Positions 54,001 to 61,994 of a stretch of 64,000 nucleotides of DNA are shown here, piece by piece. A model generated the notes under the pieces. That model was given only the letters and a program-made list of their open reading frames with translations, ran no database searches and was not told the origin of the DNA. The translations under genes were made by a program, and so were the position numbers. Origin of the DNA: Pelecanus crispus (taxonomy: Eukaryota; Chordata; Aves; Pelecaniformes; Pelecanidae); assembly GCF_030463565.1 (NCBI RefSeq), contig NC_134652.1, positions 14,237,397 to 14,301,396 of the forward strand, read 5' to 3'. Positions within the stretch are counted from its first letter, which is position 1, and every line of letters begins with the position of its first letter.

Positions 54001-57000
54001 GGAGCTTCACCAAATTTATCTGCTTCTGAGTGGCACTTGTAGCCTTGACCAAGTTCTACAGGGAACACAAAATAATGACTCTTGAGCTGAAAAGGCAACA
54101 CTGCCACCACTATGACAAGAACATGCTATCATCTAAGTGGATTATGGAATTCCCAATGTTATTACTCCTTATCTAATTTGTTCAGTTGAAATACTTGAGC
54201 CTCAAATCTAATTTAAAAAAAAATCTCTAACAAACAGAGCTCCTAAAGAGTGTTTTTTTCTGGTTTGAAGTTAAAACACTAGTGTCTGCATTACAAAAAA
54301 AATGGATAGGATTGTTTACAAATGGTTATAACTAATGAGTGGAAAAACCTTACCGGCTTTAAGGCATTTAGATTGCAAAACATGCCAATAGGCAGTAAAA
54401 TAATTAATAAAGCCAAAAACCCTTCCTTCTCATGTCCTAAATAGCAAGTTCAAACTGTAAATGAACTAAGCTTCGTTTAAAATTATGTATAAGGATTAAA
54501 CAGAAAACACCAAGATATCATCTTTACAAAATCAGCCTCTGGTCCTACTTTGAAATTTCTTTCCCTATACAAAACAGGTATTTGTTACCTGCCAAATCTG
54601 AGCCCCTGCTAGAGTCAAGATACAGGACCGTGAATCTATACCAAGTAAAGCACCTCAGAAATCATCTTTTAGCATTGAATTTACTAGATTACACTTCAGG
54701 AATGCCCATAAACATGAGATGCTATCCTGCAGTATAAGAACCTTGGGCTGATGGAAAATGATCAGTATGAGAAATGGACCTAAAAGCAAGGATTAGTATA
54801 AACACAGCCTGCCAAGCTGCTATGTGGTGCATCAACATTTTGGTTTGTACTTTTACTAGCAAAGATTTAGTTTGCCTAGATTAATATTAAACTTCATATG
54901 CTACAGAGTGTAAAAGCACAGATGTAATGAACTCTCTGGATATCAAATAAGGGGTTTGCAATAAAGGTGAACACATGTAGCATTTTTCAACTCCCTGACA
55001 GTTTATATGTTAAAACTTCAAAATCTTTTGTGTGTTCAAGGGTACTAATGCTATTTCAATGCACAGAAAGGAAGCAGTGTAAGCACCTGCTTAAGGAAAT
55101 ACAAATGCTTTACTTAACGCTATTTATTCTACAACATTTCTGTGTTGCTGTCAGTGTTTAAACTACAGACATTTCATTCTCAAGCCGTGAGATTTGTTTA
55201 GCAGTATTACCAATGCAAGCTCACCTTACTTAGCATATCCTTTTCCCTCAGAAGCTCATCTATAGCTTTCTTGTCAATCTCTGCTTGTTTTTTGGCAGCC
55301 TCCAACTCTGGAGAAAAGGAGGAAAGAGAATAAATCCTGGGTTCAAATTGTACAGCTGGTAAAAAATGCAGAAACAACTTAGAGGACTTTTTAAAAAGCC
55401 TTAAAATTACATGAACAGTTGAATTAGCTGTGACCAGGTTTTGCAACCTCAGGTATCACTAATGATGTTAATACTTAATTTGGGTACTTAGAAGAACTTA
55501 GAAGAACTCAGGCACAGTAATTAATGGTATGAGGACTTACTGTATTTGGGTGTTCAAGCCAAGATACCACAATTGTTTCAGAAATCATGGAGCACACAGA
55601 AAATCAGAGCCTTTTCAGAAGCTTCAGTGTGAGCATCAAAAAACTGAGGCACTTTCAAAAACAGGGACTTTCAGAATTGTTCTAATCCGTCTATGTGAAA
55701 TCCAATTCTCCTCTGAAGCAGTGAGATTCTACTGGCTTCAGTGGAGTTAAAACTACTTGCTATGGGTCAAGATTAACACTGGGCATATACTATTAAAAAG
55801 ATATTAAAAATTGAAGACATGTGTTTTCACTATATTTTAAAATTAATTAAAACCTGCTACACTAACACTGCAACTCAGGAAATGCAGTACATTGGAGTGC
55901 TAAGATATGTCAAATATTGCAAAAAGACATGTTATTAGTAGCGATTCTCAGGCATTCCAGTGCAGATCTGAATTTCCTAAGTTCCTCTCTCCTTTCTAAT
56001 ACAGAGCATGACTTTAAGCAGTACTAACAAAATGCTTGTGGGAAAGCTCTTCCACCCTCACAGAGGTGTCTGAAAAACAGGCACGACTTTCCAATAGAGT
56101 TATACGGAAGGATTCATGTCTCATACATGCAGTCTCTTCAGGACACAAGCTAGAAACAAGGCAGAACAGCGAGAAGCATTTATGCCAGTATATATAAACT
56201 TGGACTAGATGAAGTTTCTAGCAAAGGGTTTTTTTCTGCCCCCAAAAGTGAAGTCTTATCAACTCAAATGTTTTGCCAACTTCATATTATTTTAGCAAAA
56301 AAAGAAACAAATCATAAAACTGTTTTTTCTGAAAATCACTTTGAAAATGTGTCTATTTTTGTTTCAAAGCATATTTTATTTTTAAATTTATTTGCATTTT
56401 CAAGTTAAAAAAAAAAAAGGAAAGTGGTTTTAAATGCTCAAAAATACACCAAAAGTTGTTTTTTTGAAATTAAACAAAATGCTTTGTTAGAACCAAGGCA
56501 TTTTCTTCCAAAATTTCCATTTGGCAAAAGTGTTGAAAATTCCTTCTTAAAGTTTTCCAGATCTGCTAGCAAGTCAAAGTCAATACTTGGACAGCTCTAA
56601 TATCCACGCTGACCACTGAAGTCCTAAACATAGCAGAACTAAGTTTATCAGCTCACTTGCACGTATTCATTTCCAGGCTGTAACTATTCAGCAGAATCAA
56701 AGCAGGAAAAAACGTGTGTCCCAACCATGTCTGATTTCAGTAAGCTCTGAGATTGCTTCCCTCTCACAGGTCAGTGCAGGGGCAATGAAGGTGCATTGCC
56801 AATGACTCTCTATGCAACATGGCACAAATAAGCACACCACAAAGTTCAGTTAAGTCTGTTGTATTTTGACCCTACATATGCTACGTTATGAAAATTCTGT
56901 AACCCTACAAGGTTTTTAAAATGCTGCTGTAGATTCCAACTGTCATTTATACAGTCTCATACTAGACACTAAAGGAGAATGATCCTAACAGGAGAATGTA

Positions 57001-60000
57001 CACTGAACAAATAAATTATGAATCAGAAGAGATACATCCATCAGTTAGGCACCTACCCCTCTCCAGTCCAGATATTTGATTTTTTAGGGTGTTTCTCTCA
57101 TGTCCTGCATCAACTTTTTGCTCCTCTGCAACATGCAGCTTATTCTGGAGAACATCTCTTACTTTGTTCAGCTTTGAAATTTCAAGGCGCATCTGAGTCA
57201 CTTCATCATTTCTGGCCTACAGAATAGCAACAAGGAAAGAGGAGAGAAAGCACCCACAGAAATAAAATGCCTCTGTACTTGACATATACTTACTCCATGA
57301 AATTCAGGAAGCAAAGGTATAAGTGTTGCAGGTCGCCTGAGAGAAGATAATTAGCTAATTGAACAATATTAAAAATAATTTAAACAAAGCCAGCTAGGGC
57401 AAGGAAAATGATAAATCTTATGCTTTAGGGCTGAAGATGATCAATAAAGAATCCCCAGCTGCAAACCTCACACAGCACTACCCAATTAGTCCTGCAGATT
57501 AAACACAGGCAGCTCTGATTTCCTTTGAAGTATTAGGGACAGTAACTGTGATGAGAAAGATATCTGTAGTGTGGTCTGTTTGCATGTCCCTAATAGCAGG
57601 TATCTGTTATCCCCATCTTTTTTATAACCTATGGCTTTAAAGAAAAAGTAAAATGTAGAGTTTGTCTCATTTGCTATACAATCAGAGGAGAAAATAATTG
57701 ATTAAAACACTGCATAAAAATTAAGGAACTGGTTACCAGGAAATGTGACCAATAATCACAACAGAAATTTATCTCTTTCTTTACTTTAAGAAGTAAATAC
57801 CTCGTATAATTCAGTACCACTGTTAGGTTTTACAGCCATCACACACAGACTACAGTGTTCCACTTAGAACTTCAGATACTGATTCTGTAAGATGGTGAAT
57901 CCTGCTACGTGAGTATCCTCTGGGAGGACATGAATCTCCTCAATTCTTACTGATAATAACCTTCAAGAGATTAATGAATACTTTCACAGTTTGGGTTGCC
58001 CAACACCATAGTGGAGGTACTCAGCACACTACAGGATGAAACTGCAAGCACAGTGCCTACAAAAAGGACATCTCAGATCATGATTGGGGCTCTTAGAAGC
58101 TTTAGCAATTGGCTTAATTACTAACTGGGCATTATCTTTTATTTTTTTGTTCCCAGAAGTCCGTGTGCATGACTGTACAAGTTCCATCAACTTTTCTTGA
58201 AGTTAGGATAAGATCATAGAATCAAAATCCTCCTTTTGACACTCTAGAGCCCCAAACGTAAGCCACATCAGAACACATTGTTTGTAAAGTTTTAAACAAT
58301 GATGGTATTGCTAGAAGTAATGATAAAACCAGATAACCTGGAAAAGATAGTAATTTATTTCTCAAATAGGTAAGAAAAATATCCTCCATTCTGCCTAATA
58401 AAATACAACAGAAGACAAGCTCCTACCATAAAGCCCATTAAGGATCCAAATTGGAATCTTCTGTGTTTTATTAGTTATGAATTAAGCTTTTAATCTGTCA
58501 GTGGTTAGTTTTTATCATTCTGACTAACAATTCCCATTTAAAAAAAAAAAAAAGCTCTCTATTGGCAAACAACCTTTTTATTTAGGTGAATTGGTTATAC
58601 TTGACTAAACCTTGATAAGATAATGATTTTCTACCTGAATTGTCTAATGTTTAGTGGTTTAACCCCAATGATGATACAAAATGCAAGACATGGTAGACAG
58701 AGTAATAGCATCTAACACTTATACATTACCCTTTATCACAAATGCTCTCAAAGTACCCTAAAAAGCATATGCAGGAATCATTTAATCCTTCCCCAACTGA
58801 AATTCACCTGCTTCTGAGTGGTACAAAACAACTGTTAAACAATGTAAAGAAAAGAAATCCGTTTAGATCAGAAAGTAAACACCATCTTGGTTACTTATAT
58901 TTATTTTTCCCAACTAATACTGGGGGGGGGAAATTTTAATCTTGGAAGCAACTCCCTTCAGTGGAAGCTATCCAGGACACTGTCGTTATAATATATTAAC
59001 ATTTTTCAATGTTTTTTGGCAATATTCTGATTATGTTAACCACTGTAAGGAAGAAAGTCATTGCTCTTATCTGAAAATCTCACAATTGAAAAAAAAACTT
59101 ATGCTTGTCAAAAGTACCATGCATCCTTTATGAACACAGTGTCTTGAGCATTTTGATTCACGCGTTTTATGAAACACAGCTTCTCCAGCAGGACAGGTGC
59201 TACACTGTCAGGTGACAGAGTTGGAGACTGCACCATGGTACCGCCACAGAAAGAATGGCATCCAGTGACAGCCAGATCTGTTCCCAAAAACTCCTGAGAT
59301 TTCCCCCAGATCTACCTATAGGGAACTATCAGTACAAGAACTGAGGTCATCCCTGTCCCAAGTGGTAAGATTGCCATCAGAGTGATATGGCTGATAGGAT
59401 GCATGCACTTTCTGGTACTTACTTTCAGTTCTGCTGTCTTCTGCTGGATGTCCTGCATCACCTCTTCAAACATCACACTGTGCTGCTCACTCTCTTGCAT
59501 GAGCTTACTATTTCTCATCTGAAATTGCTCAAGTTCCTTACCAGCTCTTTCATTCAAGATCTGTTAGATTAAAGAACAATCCTATTAATTCTTTTTAATC
59601 TCATTACAATATCTGTATATACATGAAGACAGAACCTTCCATCTCCCCAGGAGATAAAAGCTGCTACAGATTGTTGTCTGCTTAAGAACCACTCTTCATT
59701 GCTGATGAAATTACTAATGTGGAATATGATACATGTTCATATTGATTATGGGAACTTATAATTTCTAATGAATAACACAGCCAGTGTCATTTTTTTTCTG
59801 GGAGCTTAGCAGGTCTCTCTTGCAGGTGGTAGATAAATATTTTACTACTTGTTAGGCATTTGGCAAGCATCATGTAACACAACAACTTGCTAAATATAAT
59901 TACTGGAAATGAGTATGAGATTCAAATTACTTCAATCAGCAGAGGGCAGGGGAGCTCTGTTTCTTAGCGAGCAAATCCTACATTAATATGCTGATAACAT

Positions 60001-61994
60001 CTCTCTGGGTACATGGTTTGCTGAGAGCAGGGCACAATCATTTTCCTCTCTAATTTGTCTTCAGTTAAAAGCCCGGAGCAGCAGTTTCATGGTTTCTATG
60101 GAGAACATATATTTCAATACTGGAGCTGCCAGCCTTTTCTTCTGCTTGATGGGACTTCCTTTAACAGATATCACTCCGTAAGTGAGGAAAGAACAGTCAT
60201 CATATTTTTCACTTCAAGCATTAATGTGTGATAAACTGATTAAGTCAATATGTACTATGCCCTTAACAAACATTAAAGGAAGAGAAGTAGAATCTTGCAT
60301 GAACGCTCTTCTGAATGCATGCAGAAGCAAAGACAATGTAAAAACTGTTTCTTGTGTTGTGAATGCCAGGATAACACTATGATTCAGGCGATTCTTTACT
60401 GAGACTTGGACATGGGTGTGATGAAACCTACAGTAGCTGTATAAAACCATTTTCACTGTCATGCAAGCAAGGATATCTTATTAGAAATTTCAGTGGAATA
60501 AGAGCAGGCGTCACAGCCAACTACAATTCAGTTGAGAAACAATAGCCCAATGACACTGCAATAGCTGAGTCACCTTCTCCTGCAGATCTCTACTCTGACT
60601 CTTGCACCATTGGATAGACTGTGTTTTGGACAGACTTTTTGCAAAAGACAATGCAGGGCCTCCACAGACACCTTCAAGCCAGCACAGGCAACAAAGACAG
60701 TGCAGTAGTCCGGTTAATTAGCCTAGGCTCAGCACTTTATGTGAACTGTTGTTTTCCAGGAAAGTTTGGACAATTGAATGCCCCTAAAATCCACACTTAG
60801 AAAGGTTGAAAGGGACTATAGAAAGGAGGAGGAAGAATGGAACAGATCCAGGAATTGTACATATGCTATTTAAAAACAATGTGATTGTCCTGGCAGATCA
60901 TGGAGCTGCCCTCCAAAGCTGCATCAAGTCAGTGATATTCAGAGAAATAATCAAGTCTTCTCTGTATCTCTTTATGTGAAGTATTTTATTAAGACTCTAT
61001 GTTGATAAAAAATTGTCACAGACCTCTACCTTCACAAATTCAGGGACCTGAAGGGAAGAAAAAGCTGTAAAAGTAATAAATTGACAAGATACACACAACT
61101 CCCAAAGAAGTTTCCCTTGAGGTAGGACTGGTTTACGGTGATGAGATCTCCCCTGCCATTTACTGAAATTGCTTCTCTGAGAGTTTCTCAAAGTCAGGGG
61201 AAATGGACTGAAAACCTGAAAATTCAAACACTTGCAGAACACTATGTTAGGACATTTCCAGGTAAAGTTTTTAGAAACAGAATGGGGAAAATCAATCAAA
61301 AAGGTTTACTAAGACAGTTCTCTGCCCTTTCACAGAAACTCTTCCACAAGCTTGAGAGGTAGATAAAAATTATTGTGACAGAGAAGAAAGAAGGGGTCAG
61401 AGATAAAATTACTTTACCAGTGCCAGTATAGTGAATCAGTGGCAAAACTGGCGATACACGTCAGAAGTCCAACCTGGCAGTCTCCTGTTACTATCATTAG
61501 ATCATCCATGCTCTTCACAGACTTCGTCTCATTTGCTGTGATCTTTTCAAGATGATCTCTAACAATATCATTGTGATCCACTACTGATTTCTGTGAGGAA
61601 ATCTATCTGAAATCTGTCAGCAAGCTTTACATATTTATTTATTAGTAAAGTAATATTTATGTAAAAATAAATATTTGCTAAAATTTATTGACTTAAAACA
61701 ATCTCCCTCCCTCCCCCTTCAGGAAAATCCATTTTCTTCTTTTTTTGACATCTGACCCTAATCTTAGACCTGATGAATACAGTGTGCCATGTACCCTACC
61801 TTCTGCTCTTTTAGATGTTGTTCCATCTTCAGTTGTTCCTCTTTGTTCTTCTGTATATGTTGCTGTAAATTCCTGATCTCAGCTTGCTTGTTATCCATTT
61901 CAGCTAGAAGATTTTTCAGCTCCTTCTCCATTTTTTCCTTCTTTCGAGCCTCTCGTGATGCCTCATTCTGATGCAGCTGGATTTCTTGCTGAAG
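14387..61994 (-). CDS. CFAP58: CFAP58 (CCDC147), cilia- and flagella-associated protein 58; 14 exons, 5' part outside window
   Basis: This is the overall span of a spliced minus-strand gene. Exons in transcript order are 61994-61800, 59560-59423, 57216-57057, 55307-55225, 54055-53864, 48633-48472, 45453-45307, 41811-41671, 41317-41094, 39092-38981, 36761-36657, 20562-20443, 18907-18774 and 14507-14387. They total 2034 nt and encode 677 residues plus a TAG stop, with no internal stop. Every junction has AG/GT boundaries and compatible phases. The protein is rich in K, E, Q and L and is predicted to be almost entirely coiled coil. It aligns exon by exon with the vertebrate CFAP58 proteins I know, for example at [40 protein letters not shown] and FTGGGF. 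CFAP58 is a structural protein of motile cilia and sperm flagella, and loss of function in humans causes sperm flagellar defects. About 200 N-terminal residues and the promoter lie past position 64000. The C-terminal tail differs from the mammalian one. Identity is very secure; the last splice junction is less so. Confidence 0.95.
14508..18773 (-). other. CFAP58 intron (4.3 kb) before the last exon
   Basis: This contains a possible MIR-like fragment at 15280-15352. Otherwise it has no recognised feature. A 132-codon minus-strand open frame at 16573-16971 has no recognisable similarity and is treated as chance. Confidence 0.75.
15280..15352 (+). repeat. Possible MIR-like ancient SINE fragment
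   Basis: The order of GGGCTTTACAAA, a pyrimidine-rich ATTTTACAG and CTGAGACTGAGACACA fits the MIR consensus order (CTTTACAAA, then CCATTTTACAG, then AAACTGAGGCACAGAG). It is diverged. Confidence 0.4.
18774..18907 (-). CDS. CFAP58: CFAP58 exon (134 nt, 44 codons plus 2 nt); donor choice uncertain
   Basis: Residues 594-637 plus two bases, [20 protein letters not shown] through AQKRKEQQA. The acceptor is gttag. I placed the donor at gtatgg because it has G at +5 and gives the correct phase with the first good acceptor of the last exon. The join then reads KEQQAKEKERF, close to the lysine-rich mammalian stretch. An alternative donor, gtaatg, lies 10 bp further on and would end the exon at 18764, adding KYGK; it would need an internal acceptor in the last exon. 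Confidence 0.85.
18908..20442 (-). other. CFAP58 intron (1.5 kb)
   Basis: Intron between two confirmed exons. I see no repeat or gene in it. Confidence 0.85.
20443..20562 (-). CDS. CFAP58: CFAP58 exon (120 nt, 40 codons)
   Basis: Residues 554-593, [20 protein letters not shown] through LREKTKQLK, phase 0/0. The acceptor is ttcttag and the donor gtaaga. [13 protein letters not shown] is a family signature. It continues directly from the exon at 36657-36761, so no coding exon is missing in the large intron. Confidence 0.95.
21051..21087. repeat. AC/AT compound microsatellite
   Basis: (AC)10 runs directly into about five AT units. It is likely to be length-polymorphic. Confidence 0.95.
22205..22561 (-). 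mobile_element. Ancient LINE ORF2 remnant (L2-like, region after the reverse transcriptase core)
   Basis: A minus-strand frame from 22561 to a TAG at 22328-22330 encodes [15 protein letters not shown], then [16 protein letters not shown] and [16 protein letters not shown]. The motif order LDYGD, LHK(L/I)D, a Y..(S/T)ARF segment, THHC and GWP is typical of the C-terminal end of LINE ORF2 proteins of the L2 group, especially those known from fish and reptiles. After the stop the same frame continues with RREINW and PYLSKL, which also fit the family order (RRxxHW, then PPYLSSL). The family assignment comes from motif recognition. The element is broken by the stop and no 5' part was seen. Confidence 0.7.
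30316..30339. repeat. (TAAA)n microsatellite
   Basis: About six units of a 4-bp AAAT/TAAA repeat, following a short T run. Confidence 0.95.
32700..32772 (+). repeat. MIR-like ancient SINE fragment
   Basis: The core AGCTAAGTAACCTGCCCAAG followed by GTCACAGAGA closely follows the MIR consensus (GGTTAAGTGACTTGCCCAAG then GTCACACAGC). Birds keep a few such old copies. The upstream flank is too diverged to bound. Confidence 0.6.
36657..36761 (-). CDS. CFAP58: CFAP58 exon (105 nt, 35 codons)
   Basis: Residues 519-553, [20 protein letters not shown] through VIEKELLLQ, phase 0/0. The acceptor is gtctag and the donor gtattg. It is followed by the 16.1-kb intron. Confidence 0.94.
36762..38980 (-). 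other. CFAP58 intron (2.2 kb)
   Basis: No recognised feature beyond the splice sites. Confidence 0.85.
38981..39092 (-). CDS. CFAP58: CFAP58 exon (112 nt)
   Basis: Residues 481 (completed Arg) to 518, [17 protein letters not shown] through [13 protein letters not shown]. The acceptor is ccttaag and the donor gtgatg. The [13 protein letters not shown] signature is diagnostic for CFAP58. The open frame runs on past the donor, but the conserved protein continues in the next exon. Confidence 0.95.
39093..41093 (-). other. CFAP58 intron (2.0 kb)
   Basis: Contains a possible old amniote repeat remnant at 40219-40283. Nothing else was recognised. Confidence 0.85.
40219..40283 (+). repeat. Possible remnant of an old amniote interspersed repeat
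   Basis: GCCCAGTTCTC, then GTTACACCAAATCA, then CCACTGGAGTCAATGGGA follow the order of a repeat common in turtle, crocodile and bird DNA (AATTCTGCTCTC, GTTACACC.., TTGA.TCAATGG). Family and boundaries are uncertain. Confidence 0.4.
41094..41317 (-). CDS. CFAP58: CFAP58 exon (224 nt, 74 codons plus 2 nt)
   Basis: Residues 407-480 plus two bases of Arg481. It starts [20 protein letters not shown] and ends SVANVEEL. The acceptor is ccttag and the donor gtagaa. This is the largest exon in the window and the most conserved stretch, with [20 protein letters not shown] and [10 protein letters not shown]. Only 353 bp separate it from the previous exon. Confidence 0.96.
41318..41670 (-). other. CFAP58 short intron (353 bp)
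   Basis: The shortest intron in the window. No recognised feature. Confidence 0.9.
41671..41811 (-). CDS. CFAP58: CFAP58 exon (141 nt, 47 codons)
   Basis: Residues 360-406, [20 protein letters not shown] through [10 protein letters not shown], phase 0/0. The acceptor is attag and the donor gtagga. It holds the conserved core [15 protein letters not shown]. Confidence 0.95.
41812..45306 (-). other. CFAP58 intron (3.5 kb)
   Basis: Contains a run of 27 A at 43619-43645. I see no retrocopy body next to it. Nothing else was recognised. Confidence 0.85.
43619..43645 (+). repeat. Poly-A run (27 A)
   Basis: An unbroken A run. The upstream sequence does not resemble any gene or SINE I know and no flanking duplication was seen, so it is called a simple repeat. 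Confidence 0.95.
45307..45453 (-). CDS. CFAP58: CFAP58 exon (147 nt, 49 codons)
   Basis: Residues 311-359, [20 protein letters not shown] through EKEKESLK, phase 0/0. The acceptor is attag and the donor gtaaga. The heptad-like spacing of leucines and charged residues fits a coiled coil. Confidence 0.95.
45974..45997. repeat. Perfect inverted repeat (9-bp stem, 6-nt loop)
   Basis: CCTATGTGC at 45974-45982 pairs exactly with GCACATAGG at 45989-45997. It lies within an intron and overlaps the start of a tandem duplication. Confidence 0.9.
45993..46034. repeat. Two-unit tandem duplication, 25-bp period
   Basis: AGGTGCAAGGGGGAA occurs twice, 25 bp apart, with one difference just upstream (AT versus AC). 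Confidence 0.85.
48472..48633 (-). CDS. CFAP58: CFAP58 exon (162 nt, 54 codons)
   Basis: Residues 257-310, [20 protein letters not shown] through [10 protein letters not shown], phase 0/0. The acceptor is gctccag and the donor gtagaa. The segment [10 protein letters not shown] is nearly invariant in the family. Confidence 0.95.
49121..49151. repeat. Short tandem duplication, 17-bp period
   Basis: CACAAACTGTTGAT occurs at 49121-49134 and again at 49138-49151. Confidence 0.9.
51678..51683 (+). repeat. Target-site duplication, left (GGAACC)
   Basis: Matches 52246-52251 exactly and abuts the TG end of the LTR. Confidence 0.9.
51684..52245 (-). mobile_element. Solo LTR of an avian endogenous retrovirus, copy 2
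   Basis: This 562-bp LTR has TG..CA ends, flanked by a perfect 6-bp duplication GGAACC at 51678-51683 and 52246-52251. Six-bp duplications are typical of class II (ERVK-like) retroviruses, although the family cannot be fixed from this alone. On the minus strand the order is TATATAAA at 51988-51995 and then ATTAAA at 51814-51819, the expected order of promoter and poly(A) signal, which sets the orientation. It is co-oriented with CFAP58. No internal retroviral genes are present, so it is a solo LTR from recombination. The TATA element is intact here, unlike in copy 1. Confidence 0.92.
52246..52251 (+). repeat. Target-site duplication, right (GGAACC)
   Basis: Matches 51678-51683 exactly and abuts the CA end of the LTR. 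Confidence 0.9.
52690..52958 (+). mobile_element. 5'-truncated CR1 LINE, 3' end
   Basis: A + strand CR1 tail. The end of ORF2 is readable as [20 protein letters not shown] followed by [12 protein letters not shown]. Then come the CR1 3' UTR (TGCAGGGGGGTTGG, CCCTTCCAACCC) and the terminal ATTCTATGATTCTATGATTCT repeats. Severe 5' truncation is usual for CR1. It is antisense to CFAP58. The subfamily was not determined. Confidence 0.92.
53864..54055 (-). CDS. CFAP58: CFAP58 exon (192 nt, 64 codons)
   Basis: Residues 193-256, [20 protein letters not shown] through [10 protein letters not shown], phase 0/0. The acceptor is ttgtag and the donor gtagta. It includes the conserved run [16 protein letters not shown], one of the best-preserved parts of the family. 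Confidence 0.95.
54056..55224 (-). other. CFAP58 intron (1.2 kb)
   Basis: No recognised feature. Confidence 0.85.
55225..55307 (-). CDS. CFAP58: CFAP58 exon (83 nt)
   Basis: Residues 165-192, completing the split Glu codon and then [19 protein letters not shown] to DMLSK. The acceptor is ctccag and the donor gtgagc. This is the shortest exon found. Its frame is fixed by the split codon with the preceding exon. Confidence 0.93.
55308..57056 (-). other. CFAP58 intron (1.7 kb)
   Basis: Contains a possible old amniote repeat remnant at 55701-55750; otherwise nothing was recognised. Confidence 0.85.
55701..55750 (+). repeat. Possible remnant of an old amniote interspersed repeat
   Basis: TCCAATTCTCCTCTGAAGCA followed by CTACTGGCTTCAGTGGAGTT resembles the same repeat motif order as the remnant at 40219-40283. 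Short and diverged. Confidence 0.35.
57057..57216 (-). CDS. CFAP58: CFAP58 exon (160 nt, 53 codons plus 1 nt)
   Basis: Residues 112-164, [16 protein letters not shown] through NQISGLER. The acceptor is ctgtag and the donor gtaggt. The last G of the exon joins AG of the next exon to make a Glu codon, giving the family pattern LERELEAAKK. Confidence 0.93.
57217..59422 (-). other. CFAP58 intron (2.2 kb)
   Basis: No recognised feature. There is an A run near 58540 and a short G run near 58923. Confidence 0.85.
59423..59560 (-). CDS. CFAP58: CFAP58 exon (138 nt, 46 codons)
   Basis: Residues 66-111, [14 protein letters not shown] through QQKTAELK. The acceptor is ctaacag and the donor gtaagt, phase 0/0. 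The exon length equals the matching segment of human CFAP58 as I know it (46 residues). The second half (MFEEVMQDI) is more diverged than the first. Confidence 0.94.
59561..61799 (-). other. CFAP58 intron (2.2 kb)
   Basis: No recognised feature. Confidence 0.85.
61800..61994 (-). CDS. CFAP58: CFAP58 internal exon 1 of window (195 nt, 65 codons)
   Basis: This encodes residues 1-65 of the visible protein, starting [15 protein letters not shown] and ending QHLKEQK. The acceptor is a minus-strand ..ttacag and the donor is gtaggg; the exon is phase 0 at both ends. It corresponds to about residue 200 onward of the human protein, so it is not the first exon. The sequence is coiled coil, dominated by K, E and Q. 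No methionine start or promoter is visible upstream within the window. Confidence 0.93.

Noticed and set aside
58213..58230. TCATAGAATCA resembling a CR1 tail
   Set aside because: A single 11-base match without the rest of a CR1 3' end.
61789..61971. Phenylalanine- and serine-rich + strand open frame
   Set aside because: It is the antisense shadow of the CFAP58 exon at 61800-61994.
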